6,155 bases of DNA from Anaerolineae bacterium (GTDB lineage: Bacteria > Chloroflexota > Anaerolineae > Aggregatilineales > Phototrophicaceae), in NCBI GenBank assembly GCA_028284565.1, contig JANQRM010000394.1, positions 1 to 6,155 of the forward strand. The letters are read 5' to 3'. Positions 1 to 5,749 of this stretch are shown one piece after another (positions within the stretch are counted from its first letter, which is position 1; every line of letters begins with the position of its first letter). The notes below the pieces were generated by a model. The model saw only the letters and a program-made list of their open reading frames with translations. It was not told where the DNA came from and searched no databases. The translations under genes were made by a program, and so were the position numbers.

Positions 1-285
1 CCCGACGACCTATATGCCTTTTGGGGAGAAGTGGGCGATGCCATTTCCATCTCGATGACACGTGGGGACGGCAACCTCGATTCCGTCATCGAAATCCTCA
101 ATGCCGACCAAAACCGACTCACCCGCGACGACGACGGCGGCGAATCCCAGAATTCACGCATTGACCGCTACGAAATCCCTCTCACTGGACTCTACTACAT
201 TCGTGCCACCCGCTATCAAGGCACAAACGGCGACCCCAACACTGCCGGAACCTACATCCTCGTCCTCGCCCAACGAGTCGATTAA
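1..285 (+). CDS. C-terminal fragment of a secreted protein with a PPC (pre-peptidase C-terminal) domain, 5' end outside window
   Basis: The frame is open from base 1 to the TAA at 283-285, giving 94 visible residues and no start; the GTG at 31 is internal, because the domain homology already begins at residue 2. The visible part reads as one PPC-type beta-sandwich: a DDLYAF opening, then a G-D-x-I-S-I-S strand, an L-D-S-V-I-E-I-L strand, an acidic DDDGG turn, and a closing G-L-Y-Y-I-R-A plus A-G-T-Y-I-L-V-L pair of strands. In known families this domain sits at the C-terminus of secreted peptidases or is repeated in exported proteins, and is thought to assist secretion or surface attachment. 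The catalytic or other upstream part cannot be seen, so calling it a peptidase would be a guess. The lipoprotein gene begins 39 bases downstream on the same strand but appears to have its own promoter. Confidence 0.8.
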   Translation, partial: PDDLYAFWGEVGDAISISMTRGDGNLDSVIEILNADQNRLTRDDDGGESQNSRIDRYEIPLTGLYYIRATRYQGTNGDPNTAGTYILVLAQRVD

Positions 286-288
286 TGA

Positions 289-317
289 TTCGCATATCAC
301 ACAAAATTCTGTACAAT
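289..317 (+). promoter_or_regulatory. Putative promoter of the lipoprotein gene, placed for a leaderless transcript
   Basis: A -35-like TTCGCA (289-294; 4 of 6 to TTGACA) is followed after exactly 17 bases by a -10-like TACAAT (312-317; 5 of 6 to TATAAT). Counting the last T of the -10 box as position -7, transcription would begin at about 324-325, which is the A of the lipoprotein ATG. No Shine-Dalgarno sequence is present in the 39-base gap, consistent with a leaderless mRNA. This is inferred from motif spacing alone. Confidence 0.45.
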
Positions 318-324
318 CCACAAC

Positions 325-1149
325 ATGAATCACTCGCGCCAAACAATCATTCTCTCCTTGCTTTTAATTGTTGTTTTTACCGCCTGTAACCAAAGCACAG
401 GAGATGCCCCCATTCCCACACTTGTCACACCTAATGCCCGTGCAACAGAGATTGTCCTCACGCAAAACGCCCCACCAGAAGGCTTCGGTGTCGTCAACTT
501 TCCCTTAATCGACGACCAACTTGAAAAACTCTCCGGCTGGCGATACGAACTCCGCATGGCATTCGATGGGGTCTTCTCCCGCACCCCACGCCAAACCTCC
601 GCCGTCATTGAAACAGAAGTCTCTTTTAATCAACTCGGCTCAGCCCGTCGGGTTGTCTTATCCACAGAAGGCGATCTCTTTGGTCAGCCTGAACCCGTCA
701 GTTATGAAGCTGTCCGCTTAGGACCGGATACCTTCCTCGTGCGAGATAACACCTGCTTGACAAGTGATGATGGCGATTTTGCGGCGGCGGCAGATTTAAC
801 TGCAGGTGATCTAGTCGGCGGAGTCCAAGAGGCTGTCGCATCGGGCATACCCCAGCAAATCATCAATAATGAAGAGGTTTGGCGATACGATGTCTTGCTT
901 GATGAGTTGGTGCTACCCAACATTCAATTGCGGGAGAATAGCGAGATACTCAGCTTTGCCGGGGAACTCTGGGTCTCTCCAGAGCATGAGGTAGCCGTGC
1001 GTTATTATCTCAATGTCGAGGTTGAGGATGCCATCGTCTTCGCCAATCTGGTCGAAAATACGCTACCCGTAACTGGACGAGTCACCATCCGCTACGATCT
1101 CTTTGGCATTGGCGATGTCCCCAATTTAAGTGTCCCATTTGGATGCTAA
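325..1149 (+). CDS. Lipoprotein of unknown function (274 aa), LolA/LppX-like fold possible
   Basis: The N-terminus is a lipoprotein signal peptide: a short basic segment (N-H-S-R), a hydrophobic stretch at residues about 8-18, and a lipobox F-T-A-C with the lipidated cysteine at C21. Phe at -3 is less usual than Leu, but Ala at -1 is standard. After C21 comes a polar, proline-rich linker (to about residue 55), then a globular domain of alternating strands (for example W-R-Y-E-L-R-M-A, V-I-E-T-E-V-S-F and R-V-T-I-R-Y-D-L). That strand-rich pattern, with a WRYDVLLDE segment after the middle, recalls LolA/LppX-type lipoproteins that bind hydrophobic ligands, but this is a fold impression and not a family assignment. 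Besides C21 there are only two cysteines, C144 and the very last residue C274, which could form a disulfide outside the membrane. The protein should be anchored on the outer face of the cytoplasmic membrane. The gene ends tail-to-tail with the histidine kinase, sharing 4 bases. Confidence 0.85.
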   Translation: MNHSRQTIILSLLLIVVFTACNQSTGDAPIPTLVTPNARATEIVLTQNAPPEGFGVVNFPLIDDQLEKLSGWRYELRMAFDGVFSRTPRQTSAVIETEVSFNQLGSARRVVLSTEGDLFGQPEPVSYEAVRLGPDTFLVRDNTCLTSDDGDFAAAADLTAGDLVGGVQEAVASGIPQQIINNEEVWRYDVLLDELVLPNIQLRENSEILSFAGELWVSPEHEVAVRYYLNVEVEDAIVFANLVENTLPVTGRVTIRYDLFGIGDVPNLSVPFGC

Positions 1150-3350
1150 ACTGCAACTTCTTCTTTCTCGACAATCGCAAATACATCCCGCTTGGGCATG
1201 GTCACGCGGAAGGTTGTTCCCACACCCTCTTCGCTCTCGAACTCTATTTGGCCACCATGCAAATCGACGGTCTGTTTCACAATGGTTAAGCCCAAACCCG
1301 TCCCAGTAATATTCGTCGCATTCTTTGCCCGATGAAATACTTCAAACAGCTTCGGTTGATCACTAATCGGGATGCCAATGCCCTCGTCCTGAACAGTGAT
1401 ATGGATGCCTTGCGAATGCCCCTTCACCTTAAACTCAATAACATCGCCCTTATCCGAATATTTCACAGCATTCGAGAGCAAATTGGAGACCATCAACTTA
1501 AACAGGTTCTCATCCACCTTCATCAGGGGGATGTCGCCTTCAAAGGTCGTATGTAGCACCTTTTGTTGGTTCACCGCAATCGTCTGAATATCATTGCACA
1601 CCGCTTCACACAATTGGCGGACATTCGTCTCTTGTGGCTTGAACGGCAACTTTTCAATTTCGGCTTGATCAACCGTCAAGAAGTTTTCGATCAACGATGT
1701 TAAATGCTTGACCTGAGATTCGATTTTGCTCAAATGCGTGGCGCGCTTGTCCGGTGTCATACGATTAATATACCGATGAAGCAAATCCGTAGAGAGCAAG
1801 ATGGAGGTCAGCGGCGTGCGGAATTCATGCGAAATCATCGAAACAAAGCGTGACTTTAGCTCATTCGCCTCGACTTGACGTTGTAGAGAATTCCTTAATT
1901 GATGCTCGACCTTCTTCATCGCAGTCACATCGCGGTTAATCCCCACCAAACCGCGAATCTGCCCATCATCATCATAAATCGGATACTGACTCGTCAAATA
2001 CCACCGCTTATCACCCTGTACCGTTTGTTGATACTGTTCAGCATCCGTAATTGGTTCACCTGTTGCCAGCAAATGCTCTTCAGCTTGCACCCAATCCTCA
2101 TATTTCATGACCGGGAAATAGTCTAAATCGGTCTTACCCAAAATCTCGGCTTCATCCGACTCACCCAAATACTTGACTGTTGCATCATTCACCAAAATGT
2201 ACTTCAGATCATTATCTTTGGCATACACATGATCTGGGAGGGCATTAATCAAGGTCTGGAGCAAATTGCGTTCCTCACGGAGTTTTTGCTCAACCAAGAC
2301 CAGCTCCGTTTGGTCTTGCGCCGACCCATAATAACGAACAACTGCGCCCTGTTCATCAACAACCGGACGCAAACGAGTAAACAGATAGCGAACCTCACCC
2401 GCCTTGGTCACAATACGATGTTGCCAGCCCACTTCTGCGCCAGAGTTAATCATCTCCAAAAACTTGCGTTGGGCAATCGGTATATCGTCATCAACAACGA
2501 TTTGCGTGAGCTGTCTTGCCCATTGCATCTCCTCTTCGGAATAACCCGTATTAATCGCAAAAGCCTGTGTCATCCATTCGAGCTCAAAATCTTCTTCATC
2601 GGGATTGTAACGATACGAATACGCATAATCCGACCCCAACTCTGAAATAATCTGATACCGTTGGCGACTAAACTTTAATTCTGCTGTCCGTTCTCTAACG
2701 GCTTGCTCAAGTAACTCAGCATGTTGATGTGCTTCGTCATAGAGCATTAAATTCTCAATCGCGCGTGCTGCATGTTGAGCAAAGGTATGTATCAACCATT
2801 GATATTGGGAATCGAATCCATCGACCTCCATGCTCTGCAAATCCAACGCGCCGATTACTTGTCTGGATGTCGCCAATGGAATCACCAGCTCAGACAGTGT
2901 TTTCGAGACATGAGGTAGATACGCAGGATGTTGCCGAACATCTTTCGCATACACTATTTCCCCAGTCCGAATCGCTTCTGGGACTAAACCATCTCCATCA
3001 ATATAGAGTGGGGCTTCCACCTGAACTTGATGCTGACCCGCACGTGCAACTCGCTTTAACTCACGTTTCCCATTGTCAACCAGTATCACACCACAATCCA
3101 CTTGGCGGAATTCTCGCGTGACTGCCTCGGCAATCCGTTGACAGACCTCATCAAGATCAGTGGCATGGAACAAGTCAGCAGTCGCTTGGTACAACGATGC
3201 AATATGATTAAAATCACTCTGATCAGCTGACTGTAGTTTAATTGTCGAATCAATAAGCGACTGTAACGTCTCTTCCGCCGAAAGGTCTAAACCATCAGCC
3301 AGAATGGTCAACTGACGCATCAATTTTTCAGATAGTTCAAGTGAAGGCAT
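1146..3350 (-). CDS. Soluble sensor histidine kinase, GAF-PAS-PAS-HisKA-HATPase (734 aa)
   Basis: Autophosphorylating kinase of a two-component system. Numbering is from the ATG at 3350. Residues 2-36 resemble a ribbon-helix-helix unit (see findings). A GAF domain covers about 50-200, a coiled-coil linker about 200-232, a first PAS (PAS_3-like, WQHRIVTKAGEVRYL) about 232-350, and a second PAS (PAS_4-like, LPDHVYAKDNDLKYILVND) about 363-480. HisKA holds the phosphoacceptor H508 in SHEFRTPL. The HATPase shows the N box (N627 in SNAVKYS), G1 DEGIGIP (655-661), F box LFEVFHRA and G2 GTGLGL (683-688), so it looks catalytically complete. There is no membrane segment or signal peptide, so it should sense a cytoplasmic cue. 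It carries no receiver domain. The frame is open upstream to a TTG at 3428, but the ATG is preferred: a GGTGGG ribosome site lies 7 bases before it and a -10 box lies inside the longer reading. The ligand cannot be told from the sequence. Confidence 0.93.
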   Translation of the reverse strand: MPSLELSEKLMRQLTILADGLDLSAEETLQSLIDSTIKLQSADQSDFNHIASLYQATADLFHATDLDEVCQRIAEAVTREFRQVDCGVILVDNGKRELKRVARAGQHQVQVEAPLYIDGDGLVPEAIRTGEIVYAKDVRQHPAYLPHVSKTLSELVIPLATSRQVIGALDLQSMEVDGFDSQYQWLIHTFAQHAARAIENLMLYDEAHQHAELLEQAVRERTAELKFSRQRYQIISELGSDYAYSYRYNPDEEDFELEWMTQAFAINTGYSEEEMQWARQLTQIVVDDDIPIAQRKFLEMINSGAEVGWQHRIVTKAGEVRYLFTRLRPVVDEQGAVVRYYGSAQDQTELVLVEQKLREERNLLQTLINALPDHVYAKDNDLKYILVNDATVKYLGESDEAEILGKTDLDYFPVMKYEDWVQAEEHLLATGEPITDAEQYQQTVQGDKRWYLTSQYPIYDDDGQIRGLVGINRDVTAMKKVEHQLRNSLQRQVEANELKSRFVSMISHEFRTPLTSILLSTDLLHRYINRMTPDKRATHLSKIESQVKHLTSLIENFLTVDQAEIEKLPFKPQETNVRQLCEAVCNDIQTIAVNQQKVLHTTFEGDIPLMKVDENLFKLMVSNLLSNAVKYSDKGDVIEFKVKGHSQGIHITVQDEGIGIPISDQPKLFEVFHRAKNATNITGTGLGLTIVKQTVDLHGGQIEFESEEGVGTTFRVTMPKRDVFAIVEKEEVAV

Positions 3351-3357
3351 GATAACA

Positions 3358-3363
3358 CCCACC
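3358..3363 (-). promoter_or_regulatory. Ribosome binding site that decides the histidine kinase start
   Basis: On the - strand GGTGGG lies 7 bases before the ATG at 3350-3348 and is a near match to the GGAGG core. The alternative TTG start at 3428 has no comparable site, and its 26 extra residues match nothing recognisable. Confidence 0.5.
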
Positions 3364-3385
3364 AAACAAAGTAATTCCTGAATCC

Positions 3386-3391
3386 AGTATA
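3386..3391 (-). promoter_or_regulatory. Putative -10 box for the histidine kinase gene
   Basis: On the - strand this reads TATACT (5 of 6 to TATAAT), which would start a transcript near 3379 and leave a leader of about 29 bases before the ATG. No good -35 box lies 16-18 bases upstream (TGAAGT at 17 bases is poor). A perfect TTGACA exists at 3428-3423 but is 31 bases away, too far to pair with it. The promoter may therefore need an activator. Confidence 0.35.
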
Positions 3392-3446
3392 AGCGAGGAT
3401 TTAGGTTTACTTCATAAACATTTGTCAATTTTTCACGATTTAATTA

Positions 3447-3475
3447 TTGACCCGTGCTAAGGGGTGCGTTAGGCT
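3447..3475 (+). promoter_or_regulatory. Putative sigma-70-type promoter of the FkbM methyltransferase gene
   Basis: TTGACC (3447-3452; 5 of 6 to TTGACA) and TAGGCT (3470-3475; keeps the key T, A and last T of TATAAT) are separated by 17 bases. Transcription would begin near 3482, giving a leader of roughly 33 bases before the ATG at 3516. This placement argues against the upstream TTG at 3447, which is the first base of the -35 box, as the translation start. Confidence 0.5.
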
Positions 3476-3515
3476 ATCGGACAGCGGAGTACAACAAACA
3501 ATCAGAAAGCAATTT

Positions 3516-4442
3516 ATGGGTGTGTGGAACGCCAGCCTGACATTCTATCGCAAGACCTTCAAGCGGTTTCAACCTGTCCATCGCATCACACACGGGCTGA
3601 TGACACGGCTAGTTATCCCTTTCCTTGAACGAGTCAATAACTTCCAAACCATTGCCGATGATCCCTTTTGGTTTCGCTTTGAACTCCTCACCAACAAACA
3701 TGAGACCGAAACCCGCATCCAACTCCAAAAAAGGGTGAAGTCTGGTATGGTGGTACTGGATGTTGGGGCGCATGTCGGCTACTACACGCGCTTATGTGCC
3801 TCCCTTGTCGGCAATACCGGACAAGTCATTGCCTTTGAACCCCATCCCCGTACCTTCCAAGTCCTCAGCAAAAATGTCGCTCAATCGGAGAATGTCCAGT
3901 TATTCCAAGTCGCTGTTGCGGAATCCGAAGGAACCGCCGAACTCTATGACTACCTGATGATGTCTGCTAGTGGTTCATTGCATTACGACGAATCGATGGT
4001 CGATTTACAAAAATCCCAACGCAAAGAACAAGATGTCGCCCCGCGTCTCTCGAATGACTTTTCAATGGCAAAATACACGGTCAAAACGGTGCCGATTGAT
4101 GATTGCTTAGAACAACTTGACATCCAACAAGTCGATGTTGTCAAAATGGATATAGAAGGCGCAGAAATCGGTGCATTGCGTGGGATGCAGAAGACCATTC
4201 AACAATCCCCGAACCTTGCGCTCATCATGGAGTATAACCCCAGCGCACTCCAATCCTTCGATTTGAATCCCCGTGATGCGTTACAAGAAGTCATGGATAT
4301 GGGCTTCCACCGCCTACAAGTCATTCAAGAAGATGGGTCACTACTCGATTGGACCAATACGCCCGATAAAATTGACAACCTTACCGACGAACTCATGTCC
4401 AACATGGGAGTCGTCAACCTCTTGTTAACCCGCCAATCCTGA
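3516..4442 (+). CDS. FkbM-family SAM-dependent methyltransferase (308 aa)
   Basis: Class I methyltransferase using S-adenosylmethionine. Residues about 78-230 form the Rossmann core: motif I V-V-L-D-V-G-A-H-V-G-Y-Y-T with D82-G88 binding SAM, the acidic end of strand 2 in F-E-P-H-P (E108), and the FkbM signature V-K-M-D-I-E-G-A-E at 209-217. An S-G-S-L segment between them matches the usual FkbM loop. About 75 residues of basic, aromatic N-terminus precede the core, and there are no membrane helices, so it is cytoplasmic. Family members O-methylate sugars, glycolipids or polyketides; without a glycan or polyketide cluster nearby the substrate is unknown, and an envelope-glycan role is only a guess. 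The start was set at the ATG with AGAAAG 6 bases upstream (3504-3509), downstream of the likely promoter, although the frame is open to TTG 3447. It is divergent from the kinase gene and 82 bases ahead of the membrane-protein gene. Confidence 0.9.
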   Translation: MGVWNASLTFYRKTFKRFQPVHRITHGLMTRLVIPFLERVNNFQTIADDPFWFRFELLTNKHETETRIQLQKRVKSGMVVLDVGAHVGYYTRLCASLVGNTGQVIAFEPHPRTFQVLSKNVAQSENVQLFQVAVAESEGTAELYDYLMMSASGSLHYDESMVDLQKSQRKEQDVAPRLSNDFSMAKYTVKTVPIDDCLEQLDIQQVDVVKMDIEGAEIGALRGMQKTIQQSPNLALIMEYNPSALQSFDLNPRDALQEVMDMGFHRLQVIQEDGSLLDWTNTPDKIDNLTDELMSNMGVVNLLLTRQS

Positions 4443-4443
4443 T

Positions 4444-4472
4444 TTGCAATGCCCCACGCTCTATGCGACAAT
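4444..4472 (+). promoter_or_regulatory. Weak putative promoter of the membrane-protein gene
   Basis: TTGCAA (4444-4449) and GACAAT (4467-4472) are 17 bases apart, each 4 of 6 to consensus. They sit immediately after the methyltransferase stop. The gap shows no hairpin followed by a T run, so read-through from the methyltransferase gene is an equally good explanation for expression of the next gene. Confidence 0.25.
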
Positions 4473-4510
4473 CAATCTGTAGTTTTCAGCGACCATCTCG
4501 CCCACAATAG

Positions 4511-4515
4511 AAGGA
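4511..4515 (+). promoter_or_regulatory. Ribosome binding site that selects a GTG start
   Basis: AAGGA (within AGAAGGA, 4509-4515) is 9 bases before the GTG at 4525 but 18 bases before the next in-frame ATG at 4534, so the GTG is the better start. An ATG overlapping the site (4515-4517) opens only a five-codon frame. Confidence 0.6.
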
Positions 4516-4524
4516 TGAACCGGC

Positions 4525-5160
4525 GTGATTGACATGATTCAAGGCATACTCCTCAGCCCCATTTTAATTTTTATCGTCCTCGCGGTGCTATTTCTTGCCC
4601 TCAGCCGTTGGGCATTAAGCCAGCGTGAAGTACTTGGCTATGCACTCGGTTGGCTGATTGGCGTTTTCTTCATGATTATCTACAGCTCACTGACAGGGGG
4701 AGAAACCGTCGTCGATGCGACAGCGCAGGATGTCCAAATTGGGGATGACATCTTAGGATTCGGGCAGATAATTTTAGCCAGTATCTTTGGTCTGATCGTC
4801 GGAGCTGGATCGATGTTTTTGATCCGTCTTCAAGCCAATTCGCAAGCCAGACGCGCTTTAGTCGTTGCCCTCTTAACCGGCTTAAATCTGATTGTGTTAT
4901 TCTTCGTGATTATTTCGTCCAGTGGCACACAACGGCTCATCGGCATATCCGCCATGGCATTTGCCATTACCATCTTGTTCATCGTCGTCCTAGACCGCGC
5001 CCGTACCACCGCACCTGTTACCGAATATTCAGCGCAATACGGTTCGCAACAAGCTCCCCCACCCGATGATACGCTACTCGGCAATGCACCACCCGCCCGC
5101 ACCCGTCTGGATGGGATTCGTCAGCGCATCATGAACCGCCGAAGTGGAGGACAACAGTAG
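4525..5160 (+). CDS. Multi-pass membrane protein of unknown function (211 aa, five predicted helices)
   Basis: I do not recognise the family. By eye there are five hydrophobic helices at about residues 8-29, 37-56, 77-101, 111-131 and 139-156. Charge placement fits an N-out, C-in topology: basic loops follow helix 1 (SRWALSQRE) and helix 3 (RLQANSQARR), while the acidic loop between helices 2 and 3 (about 57-76, many D/E) would be outside. The C-terminal 50 or so residues are soluble: a proline/alanine-rich stretch with APPPDD, then a basic end (about 192-208, several Arg) that would face the cytoplasm and could bind nucleic acid, membrane or a partner. No catalytic or transporter signature is visible. 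The gene uses a GTG start, ends in tandem stops TAG-TAA (5158-5163), and converges on the response regulator gene with a 6-base gap. It lies 82 bases after the methyltransferase gene and may be co-transcribed with it. Confidence 0.8.
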   Translation: MIDMIQGILLSPILIFIVLAVLFLALSRWALSQREVLGYALGWLIGVFFMIIYSSLTGGETVVDATAQDVQIGDDILGFGQIILASIFGLIVGAGSMFLIRLQANSQARRALVVALLTGLNLIVLFFVIISSSGTQRLIGISAMAFAITILFIVVLDRARTTAPVTEYSAQYGSQQAPPPDDTLLGNAPPARTRLDGIRQRIMNRRSGGQQ

Positions 5161-5166
5161 TAATTA

Positions 5167-5547
5167 TTAGGCGATTTGTTTTTCGACCAACATCATAATG
5201 TGATTGCGAAGTTCTTGAGAGAGGAATGGCTTACGGAACACCCCATCAAATTTGACCGACGCATAATCTTCGCGGAGTTTTAATTCACCCGTCGCGGTAA
5301 TGGCAACAATCGGAATATGTTGAAAGCGGGGATTCTCACGGATACGACGGGTTGCTTCATATCCATCAATTGTCACGTCTGGCATCACCAAATCGGTGAT
5401 AATAATGTCGGGTTTAGCAAAATTCAGCAATTCGAGAATCTGTCCGCCACTCGTCGCAGGAAAGACCTTAAAAAGCATTTTTTCCATGAGGACACGTAAC
5501 AATTCCAAGTTTGCCAGATTATCGTCTGCTACGATAGCTCGGTACAT
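5167..5547 (-). CDS. Single-domain response regulator (receiver domain only, 126 aa)
   Basis: The protein is one CheY-like receiver domain with no DNA-binding or enzymatic output. Numbering is from the ATG at 5547. The acidic pocket is D8-D9 in I-V-A-D-D-N, the phosphoacceptor is D52 in I-I-I-T-D-L-V-M-P, the switch threonine is T84 in A-I-T-A, and the conserved lysine is K106 in F-R-K-P-F. The loop after MP reads D-V-T-I-D-G-Y-E, two residues longer than the common MPEMDG form, and the residue three before K106, usually Tyr or Phe, is V103. Both sites are intact enough to expect phosphorylation. Such proteins work by protein contact or as phosphorelay shuttles; the histidine kinase on the same strand is a candidate partner only. 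ATGs occur at 5553 and 5547; AGGA at 5559-5556 is 2 bases from the first and 8 from the second, so 5547 is preferred. The GTG at 5583 is unlikely. Confidence 0.92.
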   Translation of the reverse strand: MYRAIVADDNLANLELLRVLMEKMLFKVFPATSGGQILELLNFAKPDIIITDLVMPDVTIDGYEATRRIRENPRFQHIPIVAITATGELKLREDYASVKFDGVFRKPFLSQELRNHIMMLVEKQIA

Positions 5548-5634
5548 TTTCATTTTCCTACAAGGTATCCCGACACTCCGCACACATATTCATATGATTA
5601 GTGTAAACGGACTCTCATGAAATAGAATTAAGAT

Positions 5635-5640
5635 TTTATA
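5635..5640 (-). promoter_or_regulatory. Candidate -10 box for the response regulator gene
   Basis: On the - strand this reads TATAAA (5 of 6 to TATAAT). It would start transcription near 5628, about 80 bases before the start codon. No convincing -35 box lies 16-18 bases upstream. A second, weaker option is TACACT at 5605-5600. The A/T-rich region makes chance matches likely, so the call is tentative. Confidence 0.25.
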
Positions 5641-5706
5641 AACGCTTCCCAATTCCTTAAAGAATAAAATCGACTGGCTATGTTTGTAGCTGATACCAAT
5701 CTATTA

Positions 5707-5715
5707 TGCTATAGT
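5707..5715 (+). promoter_or_regulatory. Extended -10 promoter upstream of the partial right-edge gene
   Basis: TGCTATAGT contains the TGn extension directly joined to TATAGT (5 of 6 to TATAAT). An extended -10 can work without a good -35 box, and none is clear here (TTGTAG at 5684-5689 is 20 bases away). Transcription would start near 5722, leaving a leader of about 28 bases before the ATG at 5750. It faces away from the response regulator gene. Confidence 0.45.
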
Positions 5716-5749
5716 TGTTAACGTGTTTTTATGTGCTTTGGATTGAAAA

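Noticed and set aside
31..33. GTG as the start of a small separate gene at the left edge
   Set aside because: The PPC domain pattern already begins at base 4 in the same frame, so the gene continues upstream of the window.
2229..2645. A 138-codon open frame on the + strand inside the kinase gene
   Set aside because: It lies fully antisense to the PAS region of a kinase with clear domain motifs, has no ribosome site and no protein-like pattern; it is a shadow of the real gene.
2729..3121. A 130-codon open frame on the + strand inside the kinase gene
   Set aside because: It is antisense to the GAF domain; the composition (many His, Gln, Pro) reflects the complement of the real codons.
3351..3428. 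N-terminal extension of the kinase to a TTG start
   Set aside because: It would place the likely -10 box inside the coding region, lacks a ribosome site, and adds 26 residues of no recognisable domain.
3447..3515. N-terminal extension of the methyltransferase to a TTG start
   Set aside because: The TTG is the first base of a good -35 box, and the ATG at 3516 has better signals and lies downstream of the predicted transcription start.
4830..5102. A 90-codon open frame on the - strand within the membrane-protein gene
   Set aside because: It is antisense to membrane helices and the tail of a gene with its own start signal and matching topology; there is no start signal of its own.
5158..5170. 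The palindromic TAATTATTA as a bidirectional terminator
   Set aside because: The arms are four A/T bases with no G/C stem and no adjacent T run; it would not form a stable hairpin.
5554..5749. Possible small RNA or small gene in the longest intergenic gap
   Set aside because: I see divergent promoter-like boxes but no hairpin, terminator or open frame with a ribosome site; the A/T richness explains the weak motif matches.
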